Source: Undaria pinnatifida
Taxonomy: Eukaryota > Sar > Phaeophyceae > Laminariales > Alariaceae
Reading direction: 5' to 3'
Length of the DNA: 64,000 nucleotides
NCBI GenBank assembly: GCA_012845835.1
Contig: JABAKD010000020.1
Coordinates: 15,660,306 to 15,724,305, forward strand
Shown here: in pieces, positions 10,591 through 21,000 of the stretch
Layout: every line of letters starts with the position of its first letter
How positions within the stretch are numbered: position 1 is the stretch's first letter
Notes under the pieces: model-generated
Database searches by the model: none
Seen by the model: only the letters and a program-made list of their open reading frames with translations
What the model was told of the DNA's origin: nothing
Position numbers and translations under genes: made by a program

Positions 10591-12612
10591 ATGAGGAGAA
10601 CCGACACAAGACCTTCGTCGGGGGAAAGGTTGAGCACCCCTCCCGGCGGAGTAGGCAACGGGGGAGAGGGACGCGAGTCCTCCTCCGCCAATGCACAACA
10701 CCATGGAGGAGACGGACGCGAGTCCTTCCCCGCCAATGAACAACATCATGAAACAACAGCAGCGACAGCTCCATCAGCAACTTCATCGAATATAATCGCG
10801 GACCTAGCCAAACCTCTTCGCCAAGTACTGCAGATGACCAACGAGAGAGGGCCAACCGCCCCAACAGCAGGCACGTACGGGTCTAGACCCATAGAAATTC
10901 GTCAGAAAAATGAAATGTTTGCTTGGTCTGGAAAGTTTGAGAGCGGGCGGAATGCTGGTGATCGGGGGTATGGGGAGCGCGAACGAACGTACACCTACTG
11001 CGCGCTCCACGGCGAGGGGCAAGGCCACAACACCCCCGAATGCATCGTCATGCGTCGAGAATTCGACAGATACTACGGTGATTTCCACGAATACCTGCAG
11101 TCGCGGGGACTCGGGCCGTACGCCGGACGCGGAGGAGGGCGCGGGGCGGAAGGTAAATATCGACAGCAGCAACCGTACTCAAACGACTCGGGTGCGCGTT
11201 GGAGTCGGGGCCACCCGCCGGAGCAGCAGAGAACGCCGCCGCCAGGACACGGACCTGGGCCTGGGGGGTATGCGAACACCTACCATCAACCGTACCCCAA
11301 CGACTCAGGTGCGCGTTGGAGTCGGGGCCACCCGCCGGAGCAGCAGAGAACGCCGCCGCCAGGACACGGACCCGGGCCTGGCGGATATGCTAACACCTTC
11401 CCCGGAGGACGTGGTCACGACCGCCATCATCATTCCGGCGGGCGCGGCCGAGGCAGGGGCGAGGGCTTCGGACAGGTGCCACCATCTAATTACCCGTCTA
11501 ATTCGCCGCTGAATTTTGCGCCTAATTTACCGCCTGGAAAATCCCCCAACGCACCGAGGTACGCATTTGCGGCCGATTATCCCTACGAAAACGAATACAT
11601 GGAATACTCGGGGTGGGGGGAACCAGCGGGGCACTGGTCATCACCACCACCGACAGCGGAGTTGGGGACTCCCGAGCAGCAGCAACAGCACCAACAACAC
11701 CAAGAACAGCAAGAGGGCACGCCTCCTGCCACGTCTACCTCTGCTACTGCAACTCTCTCTTCTCCGGCTCCCGGCGCAGCTCAAGCCAGCGGAGCTCCTC
11801 TGCAGCTTTTCATCGCACGTAGTGTGCAAATAGGCAAGTCTGAGTCTGGTGATTCTGTTGCTGTAGATGGTGATGGTGTGGTGCGTGGTAGCGTTGTAGG
11901 ACGTGTTGAGCCAGCGTTGATTACACGTGTTGCTAGCGCCCTTCGGTGTACCCCGGGGCAACCTAGGCCGTATGGTAGCGAGGAATGGGATGCGGACTCG
12001 GGAGCTAGTGCGATGATGTCCAACAACAAAGAGGGCATGTACAACATTCGCTACCCTACAGACCAATACATACAGATTGGAGATTCAGGGTTGATTAGAG
12101 TCGAGGCAATCGGGGACGTCAATTTAGTGTTTCACCAACTAGACGAACACGGAAACCCGGAGGACGTTGTGGCGTGTGTGCAAGATGTGATATATACTCC
12201 GTGGCTTGGCTTTAACCTTTTCTCGATTTGGAAGGTGGCTCATAAAAACTCCTGTTCTGTAAACCCCACTGGTACACAAGCGGGAAGGCTCCGCTTCATT
12301 AGGGGATCGGCGAACGACTCCCTCTACGCCACCCGACTACCCCCTTCTCCGTTGCCAGTGGATGTAGCGAATCAGAGTGCCCCCGAGTCTTCCGCTTGCA
12401 ACCCACCGATGCCAGTTGGCGCAGTTGGTTCAGTTGGTGCTTCGCGTGAGAGTGCATTCGTGTCTGCTGCCTGCATATCCCCCACGGTTCCTCTTAGTGA
12501 AAACAACCTCGTACAACCTTCGAGCGTTGTGATGGCTTCTCCCATGGAGTTGGAGCTTGAGCTTGAGACTGCTTTATCCCACCCCACTCCGTGTGATTCA
12601 AGTACGGCATGA
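10591..12612 (+). pseudogene. copia gag-protease reading frame
   Basis: A 673-codon frame. Residues about 130-145 form a CHHC-type zinc knuckle (YCALHGEGQGHNTPEC), used by Gag to bind RNA. Residues about 195-270 contain two tandem 39-residue Gly/Pro/Arg-rich repeats (DNA period 117 bp from about 11174). Near residue 470 is the retropepsin active-site motif DSGAS, followed by VEAIGDV and FNLFSIWKV, typical of copia protease. The part before the zinc knuckle is much shorter than a usual copia capsid region, so capsid sequence may be missing. The frame stops at TGA 12610-12612; the same frame reopens directly into the integrase, so this stop separates parts that are normally one polyprotein. Confidence 0.85.
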
Positions 12613-14440
12613 ATTTATCGACCCCAGAGCATTTCTGACGAGAAGACCGAGGCGTATGCCGTAGAATGGGACATTTTCGACCGCATGATGCAGGATAGAG
12701 AAAGTGAAGAGTGTGCACTTGCCATTTTGGGCCCCGGGAAAAACCCTTTCCACGTTGGCAACGATCGCAAGCGAGTCGATATTAACGTGTTCCATGACCG
12801 CGCCGGCCACCTGTCTGAACCTATTTTGAGGGAATCTGCTCGGCAGCGAGGGATCACCCTCACCGGACGGATGGAACCCTGCACTACGTGTATATCGGCG
12901 AGGGGGACGAGAGCGGGCGTGCCGAAGCGAAGCGAGGGACGAGCGGGGAAGGCGCCTGGCGATCTCCTACATATCGACATGTGCGGGCCATACACCACCA
13001 CCATAGGCGGCAACCACTACATGTTCTATGCTGTCGATGCTGCAACGGGCTACATCGCGAACTACGCCCTGCGTCGCAAGTCTGACGCCGTAGCCGTCTT
13101 CCGGCGGTGTATCGTCGACCTAGCCCACAAAGCGGGGACGAGGATACGGAGTGTCCGTGGCGACTGCGATTCGCTCTGGACCAGCAAGGACTTCCGTGAC
13201 TTCTGCTCCACCATGGGAATCGCCGTGCAGTACTCCCCCCCCCGGAGCGCAGCAATACAATGGGGTAGTGGAGAATGCAATCCAGCGTTGCAACAAAATT
13301 GCCATGGCATCTCGCCGCGCCGCGGAGCGACGCTTGGGGCCGGGGGGGTTCTCGTGTGTTCGCGGCCTGGATGCTCGCGGGGACAAGCTCTGGGCGGAAT
13401 CGGCGAAGGATGCCGCGCAGAAGCTCAACCAGGCTGCTTCCCCTTCAAATCCCGGTCGCGCGTCGCCGCAGGAGCTGTTCATCGGCAAGAAGGGTGCTTT
13501 CTTGGTGGTGCCGTTTTTTCAGTACGGTTTCATGTACCGGGAGAGGAGGTCGAAGCTGGACGACAAGGCCGTGCCGTGCTACTTTCTAAATGCGGGCGAC
13601 AACCATGACGACTGCTGTGTGAAGGTACTCAGGGATGACACAGGGCGCGTATGCTACTCTAGCAAGGGTACATGGGCGCCGCTGCCACAGTCGGGGGGGG
13701 GGGGGGTCAGTACTGCCCCTTCCGCGCCAGCACCGCCCACGCCGCCGGGGGTGTCATTCGAGATTGCCTCGACGCCGCCCGCCGCTGCCAGTCCGCTGCC
13801 CGCACACTCACCCAGCGCTCACACCACTTGCTCGAACCCGCCTGCTACTGCAGGTACACCGCCTGCAGCAGCCACCTGGCCGCCACCACCGCTGCGATCG
13901 TCATCATCGCCGTCCGCGCACTCACCCAGCGCTCACACCTCGCCGCCGCCCGGACCGGTTGCTATTTCGCCCGCTGCTGCCGGTCCGCCGCCTGCGCACT
14001 CGCCCAGTGCTCTCATACCACCTGCCGCATGTTCGCCGATGCCGGAGTGGTCTCCCTCTTCCATCGAGGACGCCGGCTCGACGACATCGTCATCGCCATC
14101 ACCGGCGGCGACACCGGCCCCGCGGACGTACAGAAGGAGGCAGCCGCCGCCGGTCGCCGCAGGTTATTCTTCGCCGCTCACCCCCCATGCAACGAGGATG
14201 CTGGGCGAGGGGGGTGACGAGCGCGTGCCGGGAAGGACCAGGTCGGAGGGCCGTCAGCTTTCAGGCGTGCCGGAAGAAGCGGTCTCTACGCCGCTGCCGG
14301 AGGCGACGTCGTTTGACCACGGGGTGAGACTCCTATCTCATGCGGGGGAGGATGTGCTGCTGTCGCTGCTGGCCAACCGGCGGACCCTGAACGCGAAACG
14401 GGTGCTCCTGCAGGGACACGGATCTGGTGAGCTGGGGGGC
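12613..14440 (+). pseudogene. copia integrase, split by a frameshift at a C homopolymer
   Basis: Reading continues in the gag-protease frame through an HHCC zinc-binding domain (HDRAGH...PCTTC) and the integrase core: first Asp in LLHIDMCGPY, second Asp in VRGDCDSLW. At about 13232-13240 a run of nine C shifts the frame. The third catalytic residue (Glu in QQYNGVVENAIQ) and the rest of the domain are read in the frame open from 13151 to 14653. After LFIGKK...YGFMYRER a Pro/Ser/Ala-rich linker follows to about 14200. The catalytic triad is present but not in one frame, so no functional integrase can be made without frameshifting. Confidence 0.85.
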
Positions 14441-14585
14441 GGAGGCAAGCAGCATGCGGGGTCGGGGGGCATGGAGGAAAGCAAAGGTGCACCGCCATAC
14501 GATACCACGGGCGAGGAGGAGAGCGGGGGTAGCTATTGTTCGCTTGGGCCGTTGGGGCGGGGAGTGCCGCTTTCGTTCCAGTTAA

Positions 14586-15455
14586 GTCGTTGGGTGAGCT
14601 CAAGTGGTAATCGGGTTGCTATTACGAGAGAGACAGGGAGGCAAGGAGGTTGACTATTTCGCAACAGACGTACACGGAAGAATTGGGAGAGAAGTATGGT
14701 GTGGAATGGGGCAACGCTATTCCGATTTCTTACAACTTGGAGGCTTTGGGATTTTGATATTGACGAGCCGAATCTTCTGTTTCCTTTCCGAGAGTTGATC
14801 GGTGCGTTTTTGTGGATTGCCTTGTTGACCAGGCCGAATATCGTGAATTCAGTGAGGGCAGTAGTAAAGTATTGCAGTGCGCCGAAGCTGACCCACTGGA
14901 AAGCGGCACGTAGTATACTAGGATATGCAATGAGGACGAGTTCTTTTGAGATTTCTTTTCAAAAGGGAATGTTAACGGGGATTAGTTTGATTTCGTTCGC
15001 AGATGCCGAATATGCTTCGCGCAGTACGGACAGGAGAAGCGTGTCGGGGGGGGTAGTGATGTATGCGGGGGGGCCTGTTTCGTGGTACTCCAAGACGCAG
15101 AAGTGTGTGACTCTCTCGACTACTCAGGCGGAGTATGTTGCTATGTCGGACATGGGGAAGGAGATTTTATTTTTGAGGCAGGTTTGGTGTTTTATGTTGC
15201 CGAAGGCAAGGATGCCGTGTATTGCCATGTATGAGGATAACGAGGGTGCCATCCAAATCGCAAAGCACCCGATTTCGAACTCGAACTCGAAGCACATTGA
15301 CGTGAGGCATCACTTTTTGAGGGAACTGGTAGAAAGGAAGGGAGGTCGAAATTATCCACGTAGCGTCGCAGTACCAGCATGCTGACTTCCTCACCAAGGC
15401 ATTACCTGAGAGGGAGTTTGAATTTCACCGGGGGACAGTGATGAATTTGACGTGA
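14586..15455 (+). pseudogene. copia reverse transcriptase end and RNase H, degraded
   Basis: Only the last part of reverse transcriptase is left: LGELKW, an in-frame TAA at 14608-14610, then CYYERDREARRLTISQQ (14617-14667) and a stop after LEALGF at 14757. The fingers and palm with the YVDD-type active site are absent, so several hundred bases have been deleted around 14440-14590. From about 14753, in another frame, the RT-RNase H connection (FPFRELIGAFLWIA, RPNIVNSVRAVVKYC) and RNase H follow (SFADAEYASRSTDRRSVSGG, STTQAEYVAM, MYEDNEGAIQIAKHP, SKHIDVRHHFLRELVER). A further frameshift near 15341-15347 moves the C-terminus (QYQHADFLTKALPEREF) to another frame, ending at 15455. Confidence 0.85.
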
Positions 15456-15765
15456 TTTCTCTCTCGGATAGTGTTTGATTTTCTGACTTTCTATTTCTTA
15501 CATGTTTCATTGTTTTGTTTTCTGATGTATCTTTATGAAGGTTCAAGGATTTGCATTCAAATTGATCGATGAAAATACTGAATAGTACTTGAGTTTTAAT
15601 GGTCATGGATGTGATGAGAACGGATTTGAATGTTTATGCAAATGCAACATTTTTTTGTTGTCTGGACATGAGTAAAGAAAAACTCTGCAGTATTTTAGTA
15701 TCTGGGAATGTACGTTTTAAAAGGGTAGTCTGGATAAATCACGACAATGTTGCGAGTAGGGGGGC

Positions 15766-16260
15766 TGTTGGACGTACTCACTCCATTGTCAGATTGCTAA
15801 CAAGAATCCGTCGAAAAGATGGATCGGAGAATTTTGGGGGGTTCGTATATGTGTGGGATGGATCTCCACAACGGGATTTTGTGTTGTGGGTTTTTATGTG
15901 CACGAATAATATCACTCCATTTTTCGACTCTATATTTGCCTCTACCTTGTGTCTTCTCTGTGTCTCTTCTACGACTACCACGCCAAGGGCTACCACGACC
16001 CATCTATATTGCCGCCTTCACCACTGCACGGCTACCACGCCTGTGTATTTACATCCCGGCTACCACGCCACAGTTCCGAGTTTCATTTCCGGGTTATCAC
16101 ACCTGAGCTATCACGCTTCACCACACACGTACCGGGTAAATCGGGTTATCACACCCGCCTTAGTTAGTAGTTTGTAGTTTACCGATCACCGGCTATTACG
16201 CCACCTCTCTCCTCCACCTACACTACCACCGGGGCGCCACACGTACCAACCTACTCCACA
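15766..16260 (+). repeat. 3' LTR of the copia element
   Basis: 495 bp, starts TGTTGGACGT directly after the polypurine tract and ends CTCCACA. Nearly identical to the 5' LTR (about five substitutions, one 11-bp deletion). Confidence 0.95.
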
Positions 16261-16265
16261 CACCC

Positions 16266-17904
16266 TACGCAATGCTCTACTCCGCATGCAGCGGGCGGGG
16301 ATTGCCTAGGGTGGCAGTAGTGGTGCTTCTAGCAGTTATTTTCGTCGGAATGGTTACCTCATTTGATGCCTGAGAGCAAGAGCGACAGTCTTCGTCAGGG
16401 GCGAAGTTTCGGGGTCACGGGTTCAGCTCGAGCAAGTGATGCTGCTGTCCCCCAAGGCGAGTGAAACGAAGGCGCAGAGAAAGACACTAGTGGCTAGATG
16501 TCGTTCCCGGAGAAGCAAGCAGCTTGGTCAGAGCAGTGGTTGGCTGTGATCAAGCAGCCTCACCCTCCGAAATATATATGGTGACATATTTTTCTGGCCT
16601 ACCCAGGGCATGGAAGAGGAGGTCGTGGAATACGGGTTCAGCTCGCGCAACCGATGGTGTGGCTTCCCGCCAGAGCGAAAGATACTGAGGCACAGAGGAG
16701 TACATCGATCGGCTGTTGTGCCGTGACCAGGGGAGGAGGTATTACCAGGCAAGTGGACTGGGATGACAATTTAAAATTGCATTTCGCACACAAGATGATT
16801 GCTCACATGAAGTAGACGAGGTGACGCACGCACTCGAAAATGTCAAGACTTCGCAGTAATGATACGAGACGCCTATGAGACAACGCATTGGAAATTGACT
16901 TCGTGATTAAGCACGGGCCTAACAAGATCGCCGAAGCACACTCCGCCTACGGCCCACTCGTGCGTGTCGAATCCGTCCATCTGGTTACTTGGCAACTTTT
17001 TAGCCCACGCGATGGATAGTCTATTGGATTTAAGATTCCTGGTCTGTGTGTGGGCCTGTCAATTCTGTGGACTGAACATCAACTGTGCAGCCGCAAGCCG
17101 AAGCACACGCGGGAAAATTGAGGGCATACTGAAAGTATAGGTGTGTTTGATGTGCGCGTTTCCGAAGGGGGGGTGAGAGGAGCCTGTGCCTCCGGTTAGA
17201 GACGCTCGTGTTATGATCGCGGAGGTAGGAACGTAGCCTCTGTCAGTACATCATACCAGTGTGACCCCTGCTAGATACAGCCCGCCCATGAACAATGGTT
17301 TAATGTGTAAGAGACCAGCTCCAACGGCCAGAATGGCCGTCCTAGGATTCGCGGATGAGCTACGAGACAGATTGGTGGTATGCCTGTAGACGTGAACCAT
17401 ACACATTTCCTTTGGCGTGCTGTTCTCTGACCGCCGACTTTTTCTCGCACCTTTATCTGCGGGGCAAGCAAGGGTGCCTTTTCGGTAAAGTACGACGCAT
17501 GTCGGGATCCCGGCCGAGATACGTGGCACTGCTCTGAGCATTCAACGTCACTGAACTGGCTGCGTTCTTTCAAGGGACAGCGTTCCGCTTCGCTGAGTCC
17601 GGTAGATTTGAAAGGAAACCACACAATAAATTGCTGTTTTTCAATAGCCCACTCCGCTCTCTCAGATATTCCCCCCCGCTCCGATCTCTCACCCGCTGTG
17701 CAAAATCCGCCCAATTGATTTTAGCCCTTCTGCTGTCTCCTACGACGCAGTTGAACACAGCTAGCAGAAGCACATCTCTCGACCGTCAAACGTATCTGGT
17801 TCACATAGGCCTGAATCCTTTGACTTGTGTTGTACACACCTCGCACTTAACATAACATACTCCGCCTGCCTGTAACAACATCACCCTCTCCACCCGTCTA
17901 CGTT
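16266..17904. other. No recognisable gene; a diverged local duplication
   Basis: A block with GGGTTCAGCTCG(A/C)GCAA occurs at about 16419 and again at about 16632, each followed by related sequence (period about 210 bp). The longest frame (17271-17714, -) has no recognised domain. Nothing else supported. Confidence 0.35.
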
Positions 17905-18089
17905 GGCAACCCCTTTTTGCACGACGATCGTGCAAAAAAAAAGTGCACGACTCCAAAACGTCTCCTGAACCACACATCCAGAAACCTGAACCACACACCC
18001 AGAAACCCTTTTTCAAATCAGAAACACAGCGTGAGTACCAAGGCACGATTACCGCACGCATCACAGCCCCCACACCGCCACAAGGGTCA
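17905..18089 (+). repeat. Left TIR of the MULE
   Basis: Begins GGCAACCCCTTTTT, contains the palindrome GCACGACGATCGTGC and two CCTGAACCACACA-type repeats, and ends ACAAGGGTCA. It matches the right TIR in reverse complement at 184 of 185 positions; the visible difference is GTCTCC versus GCCTCC. Confidence 0.95.
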
Positions 18090-21000
18090 TGTCTCTTCAT
18101 GAACTGCTACACAATTGTGGAGCATATGACGAGGTTGACGATAGCCCCGATAGTGACATGGACGTGTGCGTAGGGGACGAGAACCCTCCCGCTCCCGCTC
18201 CCGCTCCCGCTCCCGCTTCTCCTGCGGGCAGTGCCTCTACTTCTGCTCTCTCTGCCGCGGTCCCTCCATACTCCTTGCCCCAAGAGGATCAAGCACAAGG
18301 GTCCGGTGACAATGCCGATCACCCTGTGGATGTTGACCTAGACTGTGGCCACTGTAGCCCTCACAGCAGCAGCAGGAGTAGCAGTCAGAGCTTGGACGTT
18401 TGTGATGGGGATGGCGCAAGACCACTTCGTCAACCAGCAGACCCAGCAGAACGACCGACGCCGCGAACACCAACGAGCTCGGCGGGAGGCGCACGTGGCG
18501 AAGGTGGTCCTGAGGCCAGCGACCGCAGTCCAACGGTGAGTATCCTGTCGGTAGTTTCCCGTCCCGTCCGTGCGTCCGTCCGTGCTTACCCGTAGTCTGC
18601 CACCGACGCGGTGTGTACGCTGGCCTCTTTTTCATTTTGTGCAATCTGGCTCGTCTGTCCTGTGTCCGCTGGGGTTGTCACGATGGTCTGGGTAATGTCC
18701 GCCGAGCAGGGCACTGCTATCGTCGAAACATACGCGACAGGTATAGACTGCGTGTGAAGTCCACACCTTTGTCGTGCTATCTCTGTGTTCTTGCCGGCTA
18801 CTCGCCGGCTACTGCTTGTGCTGCTGAAGAGGACGTATGATATGTTGCTGTACTTGGCTGCTGTACTTGGCTTTACCTGCGACATGGACGAAAAAAAACG
18901 CGTGCCCGCCCGCCCAGCACGCGCTCACTACAACTACTTTGGGTTAATGTATTACTGCTGTTAAAATTGAAATTTCTATTTTGGATCTGCTCGCGATGTG
19001 AGAGGACGGCCACGACTCCTAAAAAATCTGCTATGGTACACATACAGCAGCAGCCGGGCTGCACTGGTTTGTCATGACAGACATACCAGACATACCGAAC
19101 GCATAGCTGACCCACTTTCGATCGAGGCAGTCGCTACTGCTGCACGCGCCACATGCTTGTGTGTGGCACCTGGCAACAACACGGTCTCTGTGTTTTGCAA
19201 GTGATTTGTGTTGCATCTTCAGAAGAGGGTTTTGTCGTACCTCGTAGTCGTGCGCGTGTGGTGTGTGGTTATGATCCTGTCCTCTCACTTCCCCGCGAGG
19301 GGTTCGATTCCCCGTTTGGTAGTTGCATTGCCTTTTTTTCGGTGAGCCCGAAAACCAAGCGGCGCCCTGAAATATGAAAACCGAACAAATATTTATCATG
19401 ATGAGTCATGTGATTGAAGGCACGGTACCACGTGGAAATACCGTACGTCTGACGGCCAGCAAAATGCGTTCGTTGCCGCTGTCGATTGGCTCTGCTGCCT
19501 GCCATTCCAGACTAGTAGTCCTGAATACAGTGCCAACATGATGTCCTCAAGGCTTGACTCCATTCCTCTCGAGGGGCGGAGCGTCGAGGATGTGGAGGCC
19601 GACGTGAAGAAAGCATTTTTGGAGTTCGGGATAGAGATGAAGCGGTTCGACTCAAAAAAAATCAGCAAGGAGCCTGGGGCGCGTTTGAGGTTGATCGGAC
19701 TAGCGTGCAAGCACGCCATGCCCAATCGCCAGAAGGAGTACAGAGATAGTGCAGGTGAGGTACCGGAAACGTGGGCGCTGCCCTCAAGTATATATTGTGC
19801 TTGTATAGGTTGGGAATGACAGTCGTGAATGATAGCCGCGAAGACTTCTCCCACGTGTGCCGCGGATACGGTTACGCTATCGTCTGCGGTACTCACGGCG
19901 CGCCGGTGACCCCGCTAATGTAAGGTGGTGAACAGATAGTGGACTAACGTTCGCTGATATGAATGGCATGAGAGATGAGTTTTCGAAAGCGAAAGCCGAA
20001 AGGACCTCAACGAGATGGGATATCATGTTCTAATCCTGTTCTGCCTCGACGATATTGTTTTGTTTTTTGCGCTGCGGGCACCACGTCGCGCGTGCATGCG
20101 TGCAACTTCAGGCAATGTGACGAAGAAGCGGAAGACAAGGACCGCGAGGACAGGCTGCGAAGTGAAGGTGAGTAAAGTATAGTTGTACGGCATGCGTGTG
20201 TGGGTTATTGGCCTGTGTGGTGGCCGTGGGTTGGTCCATGAGTACGGCCCCATGGGTACGCAACCTCTGTACCGCCAGATAGCGAGTGATAAGCAGGACA
20301 TAAAATGTTGCCCATCGGCGTGTATATCGTTTGGGATCGATCGAGTGCATGGAAGGTTCATTCTCGTACGTTTTTGTGGTGTTGTTTTGCTGCCAATGCC
20401 AGGGATATATCACTTGGCCCGTTCACGGCGCGGCGAGAAAAGAGCACCCTGTGCTGAACTTCACTAAGTTGGACCACAACCACCCGGTGAACAAGCACGC
20501 TGTTGACGAAGTTTGTCGGCAGACAAAGCCTTTGGATACCCCAACGAAGGAGGCGTGTGTAAAGCTCACAGGCAAGTCTTGAGGAAGGATGTGTGTGAAT
20601 GTGAACGCATCCTTGCTTTTTATACACATTGAAGTATGCTTAGTGGTGCATCGTTTTGTCTGGAGCACACCAAGCCCTTTTGCCCTCCTCACTGACCTGG
20701 AGCACACCCTGCACTTCTGCCCTCATCACTGGTCACTGGTCGCGACGATGCGGTTGTTGTTTTGTGACAGACGCGGGATTCAAGCCGGCGGTTCAAGGCA
20801 AGATGATCGAAGCTCTCACCGGTGCACGCCCGAACCCCCGAGCCATCCAGAACCACGCTGCTACTCATGGAAGGAAGAAGAAATCTCCTTACGACGCTAA
20901 CGAGCTGCTGGAAAGGGTAAGCGTTGCAGTAGATTTGAGCCTTGACTCGTCGGTTCGCATACGGTCATGGCACAGCATTATCTCAGGTCGCATGCCTCGA

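Larger units (their letters stand above)
10031..16260 (+). mobile_element. Ty1/copia LTR retrotransposon, full length at its ends, coding region defective
   Basis: Two LTRs begin TGTTGGACGT and end CTCCACA. The element is bounded by a perfect 5-bp target duplication CACCC (10026-10030 and 16261-16265). A G-rich polypurine tract (GTAGGGGGGC) sits just before the 3' LTR. Domain order is gag zinc knuckle, protease (DSGAS), integrase, (reverse transcriptase), RNase H. Integrase before RT/RNase H is the copia order. The LTRs differ by about five substitutions and one 11-bp indel, so insertion was recent, yet the internal region carries a stop, several frameshifts and loss of most of reverse transcriptase. 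It therefore probably moved using proteins supplied by another copy. Confidence 0.95.

Noticed and set aside
13635-14327. 230- and 181-codon frames rich in Arg/His/Pro
   Set aside because: They are alternative frames of the Pro/Ser-rich linker of the copia polyprotein.
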